Part shown: one piece after another, positions 21,281-34,053 of the stretch | Layout of the letters: each line of letters opens with the position of its first letter | Numbering within the stretch: position 1 is the stretch's first letter | Program-made: the position numbers and the translations under genes | The notes under the pieces: generated by a model | What the model was told of the DNA's origin: nothing | What the model saw: only the letters and a program-made list of their open reading frames with translations | Database searches by the model: none | Assembly: GCA_000697055.1 (NCBI GenBank) | Contig: JNDT01001338.1 | Span: 1-64,000, forward strand | Length of the DNA stretch: 64,000 bases | Origin: Saksenaea vasiformis B4078 | Lineage: Eukaryota; Mucoromycota; Mucoromycetes; Mucorales; Saksenaeaceae | Direction of reading: 5' to 3'

Positions 21281-24267
21281 CTACCCTTTATGATTGCTCA
21301 CATCATCAAAATAACCTTTACATAGTCTTCTAATCACATCTTCGTACATATTTGGAGAGTGATCTATAAACATGGTCCTCGAAAATACAATCTCGGAAAA
21401 TCGGGCCTGTACGTCGTCGCAGCGACTCAATGTGACCCTATATTCCTTCGTCTTCTGTCCGTCACGGCCCGGTTGCGCAACGGATTCAATGTGGTAAACC
21501 GTACTAGGCGGGTATAATTTATCTGCACACATATCTGCACGCATAGTCTTGATCAATGCCCAAAACCACTGCTCATCCTCGCTGGGTGTCGTTTCAGATC
21601 CTTCTTCCTCATTTGTCCATGTTGTTGCATGTCGTTGAAACCGGCCAACGATCTTTCCAAGGATATCATCTGCTACATGGCTTTCCGTATGTAGACTCAT
21701 AGCGACGTTTTTGAAATCTTTAAGGAGGCCTAAGCTCAGACTGGAGACGATGTCGTAAGCGTGAACGATACTTGTTGTAAGACCTTGACCACAGTATTCG
21801 CTCAGTTCTAGTGACATGACACATGGAGGAGCATAGGCATAACAATGAATAGGTCGTCCGGGCGGTAAACCAGAACAAGTCGATGTGACAAAGGGTGCGC
21901 CATCCACCGGCTGAGATCGCTTCTCACTCCACAAGACGCTCAGAAGACTGGCCACACCTGCACCGAGTGAGTGACCGCATACCACAAGACCATATTCGGG
22001 AAAGCACTCTAATCCTTCACATAAAGTCTGATGCACTCTGCCCCTCCTCTTTGCCAATAATTGGGCTGCTTCAAGCATCCCGCTGTGCGCTTTGTACCGC
22101 AGCTGTGGATCTGTAGGTAAGGCAAACTCGGTGTAACCGCAGGTGAGATCTGTAAGGATATCGCTGAGGCCTAACGTTCCACGACATGTCAGCACGATCG
22201 ATCTGGTAGCATGATCCACCGCAACATAATGCACCAATGCGTGAATTGATGGATGATTCGCGTCGAGAATAGAGTAGTCCGTGTAACTCGATAGAAGGAT
22301 ATCATTTACAGAGATGTTGGTATGATGTGCAAATACGTGATGGTTTGGATGATGATGCTCATCGACAGGCGATGTGGGAAAAGTTGTAGGAATGTCACCG
22401 ATACCGAGAATACGCATAAATGATTCACCATAGGCCGCGCTAGAATATCGCATGAAGCGAGACATATTGTTCAAGAGATGATCTCTCGGAAAACTGCACT
22501 GATGCAACGCTTGGTTTTGCTGGGAGGCATGTTGTTCGCGTGATACCCGCGTAGACGACACAGCAGAAAGAGGCGCTCTTGCGTAAGACGCAAAGGTCTG
22601 TGCGGCACTTGATATCGATGACAGGCTTCCAGTTGAGTTGGATCGGCTAAGTAGAGGGTCTGTGGTTGAAGATTCACCCGATGAAAACGAATCAAACGAA
22701 CTTTTTGGTGGCGTCCAACCCATCGAATTCCTTCGGTATGAAGCACCAAGTTCTTGCAGACGGGACAGTAGTAAATTGGCACTAGCATCCCATGTGGGAT
22801 CGTTCTCGTGTGACATGTCATCGGCGCTTCTCGTACACATTCTGCTGCTTTGATCATGGTACTGCGCGGTAGACAATGTATGTGGCGCTACACTTGATAG
22901 TGCGTCTTTAGCTGGCATCCCGGTTTTCATAGCAATCCAGCCGCCTTCTACGTATTTGTCCTTGGTGGAAGCACGTTCATTGTCTTCTCGACATCCGCTA
23001 TGCTTCGCGGCAGGCTTGTTTGGAATAGTAGCAAACATCATGTCGAACACATGCGTGGGTTGCCTTCCTTCTATACGGAAATGATCCCGTTCAGCAGAAA
23101 AATCGTTTGAACTCGTCTTTCCATATTTGGTTATTAGACAATTGCTTGGCCCAAATGGTTTTGGGTGATCTACTGCGTGCGTGTGTGGCGTCTTCGCTGC
23201 TGCTGCATCCATCATGACTCTGCCTTGCACAAGGATGTCGCATGGAGCCTGGCTCATTTCAGCAATCTTTGATCCATTTTCCTGTTTTCGCTGACTTGCG
23301 ATGATTCTTTCCATTTCACGTATAATTTCGTCATGGTCGGGAGGGCGTTTTTGTTGTTTTTGTTGTTGCTCTTTCGATTGCTGTTCTGTTTGTGCGCCTT
23401 GGCATTGCGCCGTCGATGGGGTATCCTCAGTCACAGTCCCTTGCCATAAAACGGTAATCTTGACCTGTTTCATCATGCGTTTGTACGTCACGTTTTGCAG
23501 CATGGCAAACGCTGTCAGGGCCTTCGTCAGCCCAGCCAGGATGGCCACCTTGCCGATCTTCGCCAGTTCAAACTCCGGATCGTGCATTAATTCATGATGA
23601 ACGAGTGTGACGATGGATGCTATAGCGCGCGATGTCTGGTTGGAACCGAAGATACCATCAACAATACGAACGGATTCCTCGGCAGCCTGTCATAGTAACG
23701 TTAGCGTTTTTCCTTAAAAAGAGGATGAAACGTCTATTCCCCTTCCAAGATGGCATACCTTGAGTCCGTTTTTAATCGTTCTAGCTGTTAGCTGCAAACC
23801 TGAGATGGCAAACAGTTCAGCAAGGGTAAATGTATTATGCACAACGTAAATTCCCAAAGTAGTATACTTTTCTAGTATCTGCAGAAAACCTCTATGGAAT
23901 CAAACAATAACAACATTTAAAATCTGAACAGCTACATGGATTTATGTCGCGTTTGTACTTGCTTGACTTGAACTGCTTCCATGTCTGGATCACTCGTCGT
24001 GCGCAGCTGTTTTGCTACATTTACTGTACTTATCAGGGCTTGTTTTGGTAGACCAAGTGAAACCATCGTGCCATATTTGGCTGCATCAAATAACGCTTCG
24101 ATGATGAGCGAAGAACATCTAAGCGAGAGGCGGGTGGCCATCGACGCCGCTGTAATATAACTGGCTATATTTTCTGGTAGTAGCGAGTCTGGTAGCAAGG
24201 TCTCTGACGCGGCATAGATTGCCTGATTGGGAATCATCAACTGTGAACTGTTCACCTTTATCTGCAT
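21281..24267 (-). CDS. Class 3 lipase, sn-1-specific diacylglycerol lipase-like
   Basis: Alpha/beta hydrolase that in this family cleaves the sn-1 acyl chain of diacylglycerol at membranes. Exons (minus): 23936-24267, 23759-23891 and 21281-23686, 956 residues, phases consistent. The catalytic domain sits in the C-terminal half. It has a lid-side segment with SSYTDYSILDAN, ALVHYVAVDHATRSIVLTCR and GTLGLSDILTDLTC, then the nucleophile elbow VVCGHSLGAGVASL with Ser728. AYDIVSSLSLGLL carries the likely catalytic Asp. The N-terminal half has helical segments (ITAASMATRLSLRCSSLI, LAELFAISGLQLTARTIKNG) and a long Ser/Gln-rich linker. I see no classic four-helix transmembrane bundle as in animal DAGL-alpha. 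ATG 24,267 (MQIKVNSSQ) is the first good start; the frame above it opens only with non-ATG codons. Confidence 0.87.
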
Positions 24268-26844
24268 TGTAAGGAACAACAAAAAACTGCTGCAAAATGG
24301 GAAAGTGTATTATGCTGGATGAAGATGAAAGCAAAAAGGTCTGTTTTGGGGGAAATTTGATGCGCTTTTAGCTGGATGTAGCGTAGCACCGCTGGGATCA
24401 CATGCACGTTAGAGGCCATGTGATGACAACCCATTTGGTATCCCTGAACGGACCATTGCGACGAGTACAAAGCAGACTATAGAAATCTAAGGGGCTCTTG
24501 GTAGGAAAAGAAAAACCACAAGTGGTGGCATGGGATGCCAAGCAAAGCTTGGGATCCTATGGATCTTGGAAAGCGAGGTTTGAACTTTGTATCCATTCCA
24601 TTATGTGGGGAAATTGAAACGCTAATTTTTTGGGGGTAAGGGTGAAATCATATCCATTTCCCACTAGAGGCTGGTCATCCGTAATGCTTTGCGCCACCTC
24701 AAGATAAAGACACATGCTATTGCAAAATACCTAATAAGTTGTGGATCTGTTTTGCTATGATTTTCAAATGTCAAGCTGCTGGACCAGGTATCTGTGTTAC
24801 AGGGACGCAAAAGCTTTGGGTCAACCTCATGAAACTCCGACATTGAAAATGGTTTTAACATCTACGCCTCCATGCGAGGACGCTTTGCAGGATTCTAGAG
24901 CAAGCAAGACTGATAAAAACATAAGGTGTACCTAACTATATCATCACGGCGCACCACATAAAGTAGCCTGTAAAAGAAAACTTGTTGGCACATGTCAATG
25001 GATATCGATCAAACAACACTTGCAGCTCTCGGAACACTTATGGCGCATTTTGTGAACATCTACAACTTGGTGTTGTACGCGTGTCATAGCAATCAACCAA
25101 TAGAAGAACTTCAGAACCTTACTATAAATGCCCCACTTTAATGAAATCATGTACGGTTAGTGACAAATCAAGCCCGTCAGAGCACGCAAAGACCAATAGA
25201 GACAGAGTGACCTTGAGCAGCCCCAATTGTTGAAAGATATTAGCTCAACGTAATTTCGAGTAAGGTAACTTACATTCGATTTTCAACAAGGCAGTAAACC
25301 AATCAAGAGACTAGGATATGGTAAATAACCTATTCAGCTTCAAAGGATTGCTACCACAAGGGAAAGGCTCACTGCTTCCAAGATAACTATGTAAACAAAG
25401 GGTCAAACGGCTTGCATTGATTACCAGGAAAATTGTTAGTCTAACAGCTAGGGAGATGCACACTACAAAGTCAGTACAACTTACTTAGAAATGGGTACAC
25501 CAAAAATAAGGAATATTATGCATCTGCATTGCCGGCGTCAGGTTGGTACGGAAAATACCAAGTATGCCGCTGATTCAGCTCGAAATTCGATTTGTCTTTC
25601 TGGAAGGACGATTCTGAAGAACTCAATCCGTCATGTGCTTCGCAATAATGAGTAGTATCATTGACAGGAATATCTTTAGACGGATAGAGAAAATGAACAT
25701 CTGTCAACAAGCATGGGAGAATGAGAGCAGGTTACACCGAGGCAGTGAAAGATACTTGCATCAGTTATAGCAAACGATACTATTTAACAAAAGGTATTAT
25801 TTATTAAAATGCCTGATACAAGCGGGTGTAATTCGGATTCGCCCATTCTATAATAGTGAATACCATGCGATAATTTCATTATATCGTTTTGATTGAGAAA
25901 GGGCGGGACGCATAAATCGTCATGCATCTATACGTAATCCATAGCTGTTGTCGGTTGTTCAATCCAAGCCATTTACATTGGCCTATTGCAAACATAGGGT
26001 CATGTACTGATTCTCGTTCAAACGCCAATCTTGACGTGTAGGTTCAGGACATTCCATACTAGACTGCTGCTGCGGATGTATTACCGACTCCTGTTAGTGA
26101 TCTACACAAACTGGATAAGCATGCAGTTATATTTATTTTGGTGTGTAAACCCTTATTTCTGGCGAAACCACATTAGATTGTTAATAACCATCATTATGTT
26201 GAAGTAGTTGTCAAACGCAACAAGTCAATATTAGTCGTACCTATCATCTAATAATCATCCATCTAATACCAATTGCGACGCGATGTTTACAATAAATCAT
26301 CCAGAGAATATCGGTAAAAATGCGGTATGTGTACTATATCCTTTTGTTTCTACATGGATAAAATGGTGTAGATTCTAAGTAGGTTCCGTATAGACGTTTG
26401 CAATTATGGATCTTTCCACCTTTTGAAAAGATCTCGTAAATTTTCATAGAAAGATGATATTCACATGACAGGTTTCCATGAATTTCTACCTGTTTTCCAC
26501 CATAATCTAAATGGAAAAAGCATCACTTTGTTACACAAGACAGTGGCTTTCTTGCTAAACTTGTATGGCTTTTTACAGCACCTGTTATAGTATTTCCATG
26601 CTGTCATGTCAACAAGAGATTAGTCAGACGATACTCATAAAGATACAGATTTAGGTATTTTTGTTTATTATGATGATATTTCAGAAATGTATCGCCATTG
26701 TCCGAGTGACTAGTGAACAGAGACGATTGCCTGTTATATGATAATGATAACAAAGGCAAATAACAAGGGATGTGATTATGAGTTGGCACTTTTTCTTCAA
26801 TATGTACAGAATGTAGGAGATGTTGTATGAGTAGAAAGTTGAAT
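24268..26844. other. Intergenic region, no supportable gene
   Basis: AT-rich, with short frames only. One minus-strand frame at 25,516-25,710 (ending WYFPYQPDAGNADA) has some coding character and a possible 3' splice site before it, but no partner exon was found. Confidence 0.4.
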
Positions 26845-28960
26845 CTAATTGTGGAATGCATCTCTCCAAGAACGTAAGTTGGAGGGTATCCGTTTCCAGG
26901 TGCCTGGTTTGAACATACTGACGCCCTCCAATGGATCGTGACGTTTGCGGTCTTCCATTTCGATTGTATGCCTGGCAAAAAGAAAAGGAATCATGTCTTA
27001 GTTACATTCATTTTCTGTACAAGCAGTAATCTTTACCTGGTGATTTCCTCACGACCTGTGTCCAAATCCACTTCCATCAAGGGTATCACCTTGCTCTTCT
27101 TGACAAGTTTGTATCCCAAATAGAACGCAAGCACGATAGGAATACCGATGTAAGCGGCGATAATATCGGCAGCATTGATAGGTTGCGCGAACCATGAATC
27201 ATATCCCTGACCAACAAGAACGAAGGAGCATACGCCAAAAGCGAACAGTGGGCCAATGGGAAACAGACGTGCCTTGAAAGGTAGGTCGTCTATGTTTCTA
27301 CCTTGCGCCACATAGGCTTTGCGGAAGCGATAGTGGGAAGCGGCAATACCCAACCAAGCAATGAAACCCGCCACACCAGAGATATTCAGCAGCCATGCAT
27401 ACACAATATCCTTGCTGAAAAGTGATGTCAAGAAGGCTAACATGCCGATAACTGCCGTCAACAACACACAATAAATAGGGATGCCGTTCTTGGTAATTCT
27501 ACGGAAGAAACGTGGTGCTTTGTTTTCCAACGCCAAATCGTACAAAGTTCGGCTCGAGGCGTACAGACCAGAATTTCCAGCAGACAGAACGGTGGTGAGA
27601 ATGACAGCGTTCATCACATCTAAACAAATCACGTCAGTCATTCAACGAAACTGCAGAACAACGACGATACGTACGTGCAGCTGGGTAAATGCCTGCTTTC
27701 TGGAAGACAAGCGTGAATGGCGAAACGGAGATATCGCTGACATCGCTCTTCAGCAATTGAGGATCATCGAAGGGGATAATCAAACCAATGATTAAAATGG
27801 AGAGGATGTAAAAGAGCAAAATACGCCAAAAGACCTTTTCAAAAAAAAAAAGTTAGCCTATGGCAACATAACACCATCATTTGAATTACCTGCTTAATGG
27901 CTCTTGGTACGTTCTTGCGAGGATTTTCACTCTCTCCCGCGGCGACACCAATCAGTTCAGTACCTTGGAACGAGAAACCAGCAGTCAAGAAGGTACTCAA
28001 CACACCCGCGCCTCGTACGCCACCAATTCTAAAGACCTCCACACCGTAATAATGGCCACCGAGCACAGCTGTGTCCACAAGGATGCCAAGAATGATAAAG
28101 ACAATAACAGCAAGTACTTTCACCAACGCAAACCAGTACTCAGCCTCACCTGCAAATCGAAAACGTGAGACACAAAACAAACATGCGGGTCATTAGCTTA
28201 CCATAACCCTTGACCGAAAACAGATTCAGACTGAGGATGAGAACAAGAAAGACGATGGACCAAACGTAACCGGGTACATTGGGAAGCCAAAAACCCATCA
28301 CCATGGATCCAGCAGTCTAGGTTGGTGAGTGAGCGAGAGGTTGCAATATGGACATCAGCACGTACCAGCTCTACTGCGACAGTGACAGCCCAGTTATACC
28401 AATAATTCCAACCCAAGGCAAATCCTACCGCCGGATCGATGAAACGTCCTGCGTAGTTATTGAAACTACCAGAGATGGGAAGATAGGTTGCCTATATGGG
28501 TATATTTAGCTGTTGTTCAAACCGTCTTCAGCGTACCATTTCACCAAGACACTCCATCATGAAAAAGACCATAATACCGATCAAAGCATATGCGATCAAG
28601 GCACCACCTGGACCTGCTGCAGCAACGGATGCACCGGATGCCAAAAAGAGACCCGTACCGATAGTGCCACCCAGCGAGATCATGGTTAACTACAGTTAAG
28701 TCGTTAGACGCATCTGCCAAGGGATTCTCAAGCAGCAAATTTACATGACGCGCTTTGAGGGCTCGCTTCAATGTTGGCTTCTCGTCAGCAGCGAGCACGG
28801 AGCTGCTGTTTTGGCTGTATACATCGATGTCTTCTTTGAATTCGGCTTTGGTGGAAGACTTTGTGTCATGATGTGATATACTGCGTCGTGGCCGCATATG
28901 ATCCATGTTTATTGTTTCAGATGTGTCCTCGGCTTGCGATCTGCGTGAGGAGCCAGCCAT
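26845..28960 (-). CDS. Amino-acid permease (APC superfamily, fungal YAT family)
   Basis: Plasma-membrane proton-coupled amino-acid transporter, Gap1/general permease type. Exons (minus): 28745-28960, 28537-28689, 28366-28491, 28202-28316, 27890-28149, 27675-27834, 27037-27619 and 26845-26971, 579 residues, every phase consistent. A hydrophilic N-terminal tail (about 70 residues) leads into TM1 with the substrate-site signature MISLGGTIGTGLFLASG. FSFQGTELIGVAAGESENPR is the conserved motif of TM6 and the loop after it. Later segments include VILTTVLSAGNSGLYASSR and ISGVAGFIAWLGIAASHYR. The C-terminus ends WRDAFHN. About 12 hydrophobic segments can be traced. Substrate specificity cannot be read from the sequence. 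Confidence 0.93.
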
Positions 28961-31190
28961 GGTTGGATGAAAATGGAAAAGCTAAAGTTGACAAACGTGC
29001 GAAAAAATAAACGGAAAAAACAATGCCGTCAGAAGTTCTGTTTTAGGTAAACAGATCGAGATTATCTCAAACACCGCCGAGCGGTACCGGAGTTGAAATG
29101 AGAGAAAGCCCTTTCATTTAAGAGGCGGAAGTCGCGGGAATAACGGATAGGTTGTGTAATAGAGTTGACATGGTATGCCATTGTAAACGCCATAATAAAG
29201 TACTTTCATCTATGGTACCGACGAATGAGAAAAATTGATCTGCTAGTTGCCAACGAAGTGTGATGTCGCCTGACATATGAAGCGTAGCGCCACTGACTTT
29301 TTTATTATAACTTCCGCCACTTGATCTTTACCTTCCGATCGGAGTGCATGCACATCCTTCCCATCTCTTTTTTCTATGTGAACTAACGAATTGAATGCAT
29401 GAGCCCCGCGAATTTGACCTCCGGTCATGAACTATGTCTTCTCTAGTAGTGGTACACCGAGATGCCTCAATGGATGCTGGACCGTTATTATGTTTCGGAA
29501 CAAATAAGCCTCTGGTCTCAGCTAAAAAGAACTACCGCCACAGTAGGAAAAACGGTTAACGCGCTTTTTCCATTAGACATTGCAATGAGTTGTGGAAGGT
29601 GCCAGAGCTACCCCTTCTTTATACACCCAGACAGTACTTAAGAAGACGAGAGACAGGATATATTACAGACTTATGAAGACAATAAGAAAAATTGCCTCAA
29701 GTGTAGCATACAGTCTCAGCTTAGCTCAGGAGGACTGAAGTGAGGAAAAGGACATACGTACCATCTAACAGCTCTCTTTCAGGAAGCGATTAATTGGCGA
29801 CTTTTTTTAACGTGATCCTTTATCCAACAACGAATTACCTGTGGATTTCTTCCGCCATAGCTTCCCAAAACTTCTTGTAGGGATCTGCGATCGTATTACT
29901 TCATAAAACGCTGAGTTTGCTACGTAATGCTTAGCTAGTCGTTTATCATAACATTGGAATAAGAAAAAAGTGATTCATTTCGTGTGATTTATCACAGTTG
30001 ATCGAATAGCAGCAAATGAAGTTGAGACTGATCGAATGGATAAGGATTAAACTAAATAGATAGCATTTGTGATATACAGTACTATCCAGGAATAGAAGAC
30101 ACGCCAGATTAAGGCGTTTTCGGGTACTCTACCATCGGAAAAATCATTTGATTTTCAGATCAATGTCATTTGCCGTATTGATAGTCAATTCCTATCCAAT
30201 CCTTCACGATCCATGGCTTGCAGTTAGATTGTACGTTCTCATCTCGCATCTTTATGGTGCCCCCAAAAGGAAAGATACAAATCAGTATACCAGCAGTAAG
30301 TTAACGCTTGGTGCCATTGGTGACGGCGACTGGCGCAAGTTAAGTCCTCGCACAATTGACGTTAAAGAGTATAAAAACAAAAATGTCCGCATAGGTATAA
30401 TTCCAATAACGAGTACTTTATCCTTTAAACTGGAGAATGTACCTGCCCGCAAGGCAATCCAAACAGGTTCCAGGTTTCGTGTTACCAAAGCGATACATTT
30501 CTCTGTCTCTTCTACTTCTCATCGTCCCCTTGAAAGTGAAAATACGTAACGAAGCATCAAAGTTTTGCAGGCCAAAATGCTTATAACTGCATAGAGTCTG
30601 TAATCTTGTCAAAAAAAAAAAATAGGTCAAACGCAGGCCTCACAGCTAGCTGGTAACTGGTTCGGTGGCTTGGCAGCCTGTTAGCACCAGTTTCGAAATA
30701 GCAAGCGAATAAGAAAGGATTAAAAGAATCTCATGAGATTGTATAGAGACGTCGTGTTGCATTATTTTACCCTATGTATGGTTAAGCAAAACAGTAAAGC
30801 ATAAATTTCAGATATTGAACATTGCGTCGCAGTGGTTCAGCATGAATTGTCAGCTTGCTCCGGTTGAATGCGGAAATTTTTTTTCTCTCTCAATTCCCGG
30901 ACTTTGAACGATTAGCCAAAATGGGAGAGAGAGTCACTTCGTAGCAGTGCTCCAAAATCTTACCTTTATTTTTAAGAAATAGACGAAATAATATATCTTA
31001 CAAGTGGTGCAAAAGGGGTTCAAGTAGCTTATATGTATGCTTTAAGCATTTCAAGATCCATTGCTGATAAATAGGAATAACGGCTTGCCACGATCAAGCA
31101 TGAGTGCGAAAAAATCACTGCCAGTCACGACCGTCCTATTGCCAAAAGAAAAAGAAAAAAAATTCGTTGCAAAGTTCCTTACCGTACGCT
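28961..31190. other. Intergenic region, no supportable gene
   Basis: The divergent promoter region of the permease (-) and Notchless (+) lies in this 2.2 kb. An ATG-started frame at 30,163-30,549 (+), about 128 codons, has no recognisable motif and I do not call it. A poly-A run lies near 30,612. Confidence 0.4.
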
Positions 31191-33178
31191 ATGGCCAGCC
31201 GACTACAGAAGAAGAAAGCAGCCGCTGCAGCCGCCGAAGTAGAGCCCATGCCCGAGGGACAGAAAGTAGTCATACAGCTGAAGTCGGCCGATGGCGATGT
31301 CACTGGCCCGCCCCTGAACGCTCCAGCAGACATTACTCCCGAACAGCTGGAATTACTTCTGAATCAACTGCTAGAACAGGTACAAACCGATTGCATGCCA
31401 TCGATGATCCTGTTTTGCTAACTAGATTAGTCGGAGGATCCGTTGCCATACTCGTTTTATGTAGGCGAGGAAGAGATCACGAAGAATCTATGGGTCGATC
31501 GCAAAGACAAATCAACCGAAGACACGATTACAGTTGTTTATCAACCTCAGGCTGTGTTCCGTGTCCGAGCTGTATCACGCTGCACATCGACATTATCAGG
31601 TAAATATATTGACACTAAAAAAAATTATTTTCTAATTTTTCTTTCAGGTCATACCGAGGCTGTCTTATCTGTGTCGTTTAGTCCTAATGGCAACCAACTT
31701 GCTACTGGATCCGGTAGGTGACACGGAAAACGCTCCATGCGGTATTTAACAATAGTATATAGGGGATGCAACAGTACGGATATGGGATCTCAATACGGAA
31801 ACGCCCCACCATACGCTCAAAGGTACGCCCCATGTTAAAAAAATAAGGGATTTTTATTTTTTACTCAATATTCTTATTTGCAGGTCACACAAGCTGGGTT
31901 TTGTCAATCGCATGGTCTCCAGATGGTCGGACGCTTGCATCTGGAAGCATGGATAATACAGTAAGCCATGATTCTTTTGCTTAAGGGATGGCAATAGTTG
32001 ACGTATAGATACTTGTTAGGTAAGACTTTGGGATCCAAAGACAGGCAAGGCGATGGGAGACGCTTTAAGAGGCCACACCAAATGGATCACCAGCTTATCA
32101 TGGGAACCTTACCATTTGTAAATAAGATTATGCTGTCAGGCTGCGTGGCACTTACCTTTTTTGATAGAAATTCCAAAGCAAATCGACTTGCAAGTTCATC
32201 CAAAGATCATACCGTGCGAATTTGGGACACAACGCATCGCAGGGCTGTGATGACCATCTCGCAACATACAGCTGCAGTTACGTGTGTCAAGTGGGGTGGT
32301 GAAGGATTGATCTACACCGCATCACAAGATAAGACCATCAAAGTGTGGAACTCCAGTGTAAGCATAGGGAGCTGCTAATGATAAAGAAATACTCAAAAAA
32401 AGGAAAAAAATAATAATAGGGAACATTGGTGAAGACGCTTCAGGGACATGGCCACTGGGTAAGAAGAAGGAAATAAAAAAGAAACCGCACGGCCTAACCA
32501 TGATCTAGGTCAACACGCTTGCATTGAGCACCGATTTTGTGCTTCGAACGGGACCTTATGATCACACGGGAAAGCGCCATGCTACAGAAGAAGAAGGTAA
32601 ACAAATGCAAACGCCATAAGCAAAATGGCTGATGTCTTTTTTAGCCAAGGCAGCTGCTCTAGCAAGATACAAGGCCTTTAAGGGTGCACAACCCGAAAGG
32701 CTTGTTTCTGGATCGGACGACTTCACCATGTTCTTCTGGGAACCGGAAAAGAGCAAGAAGCCGATCACACGTATGACAGGTCATCAAAAACTTGTCAACC
32801 ATGTTAGCTTTTCACCTGATGGTCGATTGATTGCCAGCGCATCTTTTGACACTTCCGTGAAGTTATGGGACGGTCAAACCGGTAAATTTATTGGTAATCT
32901 GCGAGGCCATGTGGGATCGGTGTATCAAGTCTGCTGGTCAAGCGATTCGCGCATGCTTATCAGTAGCAGCAAGGACAGTACCCTGAAAATTTGGGATATT
33001 AAAAAAATGAAAATTAAGATGGATCTACCTGGTCATTTAGATGAGGTAGGTGGCACAAAAGAAAAAGAAAAGGAGATGGTAACATTGTGAATAGGTTTTT
33101 GCCGTTGATTGGAGCCCTGGGGGCGACAAAGTGGCAAGCGGTGGCAAGGACAAGCAGCTCAAGATTTGGAGACATTAG
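31191..33178 (+). CDS. RSA4: Notchless/Rsa4 WD40 ribosome-assembly protein
   Basis: In yeast and animals this nucleolar protein sits on pre-60S particles and is pulled by the Rea1/Midasin AAA-ATPase during maturation. Exons: 31191-31379, 31431-31599, 31648-31713, 31763-31822, 31884-31960, 32020-32117, 32168-32357, 32420-32458, 32509-32596, 32645-33045 and 33095-33178. All phases match; 486 residues, the usual family length. The N-terminal ubiquitin-like NLE domain contains LPYSFYVGEEEITKNLW and TITVVYQPQAVFRVRAV. Eight WD40 blades follow, e.g. HTEAVLSVSFSPNGNQLATG, TVRIWDLNTE, TSWVLSIAWSPDGRTLASGS, KAMGDALRGHTKWITSLSW, HTVRIWDTTH and HVGSVYQVCWSSDSRMLISS. The last blade ends in KDKQLKIWRH. 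ATG 31,191 (MASRLQKKK) is chosen; the frame upstream lacks another ATG. Confidence 0.95.
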
Positions 33179-34020
33179 ATAGGAGAAGAGAAAAACATGT
33201 ACAGATTATTTTTTTTCATGCATCAGACATTACAAAAAGAGACATTCTTCCGGAACAGCGTAATGAGCGTGAGAGAGAAAGAGAGAAAATCTAGCTGTGT
33301 TGCTTTGCATAACGCAGCGATGATCAAGTCACCAGTCAAGAGCTGATCAACGCGGAGTTGAAAGCGGAGATCAATGAGATGGGTCTACTGTTGAAAAAGC
33401 GTTTACAACGGGTCGCTCGCGCGCATTGCTTACGAAATTGGGGGGTCCCAGAGAATGGTTAAGTTGGTTACTCATACACACTGATGCTTGCTTCGCGCGA
33501 TGTCGATCAGCGAGGGTTACACACGTCACCATCTTGTTGTAAGGGTTTGACGGGAAAAAAAAAGAGAGAGGGAGAGAGAGAATGAATGAAAGGTTGCGCG
33601 CGCGAGAGAAACAACAAAATGATTGACTTGGCACGGACCTACGTGCGCGACAGGTCATACGTAAACAGAAAAAGAAAAAGTAGTTCCAAAAAAGTAGAAA
33701 AGCACGGCCACCTAGATCTGGGTGGGAATTTTGAGTGACCTTGTGGGTGGTGAAAAATGGGCTTTTAAGCTTACCATTCAAGGCAACTTCTATTTTGCAT
33801 GTGCGTTGCGAGTCTGGATTTTTTTTTCTTTTATCAGCTCAATTACTGCAGCAGCCCCACTGCAATGTCCACCTCCCATTCTTTTTCATTACTCATGCCC
33901 CTGAACTGTCTATTAAAAAGGAGCAAACTATTAAATAAAATAAATACCCAAGCTACACACTCTCTCTCAACATTTTAAGATCAACCCTTTTGTTTATCTT
34001 TGTTTGTCTTCTTCTTTATA

Positions 34021-34052
<32 letters not shown>

Positions 34053-34053
34053 T
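33179..34053. other. Intergenic / 5' leader region with purine-rich stretches
   Basis: Contains GAGA-type purine runs near 33,271-33,287 and 33,558-33,590, and CT-rich sequence near 33,955-34,020 just before the methyltransferase start. No gene was seen. Confidence 0.45.
34023..34050. repeat. (CA)n microsatellite
   Basis: An uninterrupted run of about 14 CA units ends only a few bases before the methyltransferase ATG at 34,054. It therefore lies in its presumed 5' leader. Confidence 0.95.

Noticed and set aside
22471..22857. 128-codon minus frame inside the lipase gene
   Set aside because: Shadow frame within the long coding exon; no motif.
30163..30549. 128-codon plus ORF
   Set aside because: No motif or family resemblance, no neighbouring exons, AT-rich composition.
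31061..31603. 180-codon plus frame over the start of Notchless
   Set aside because: Another frame of the NLE exons; the spliced WD40 model explains the region fully.
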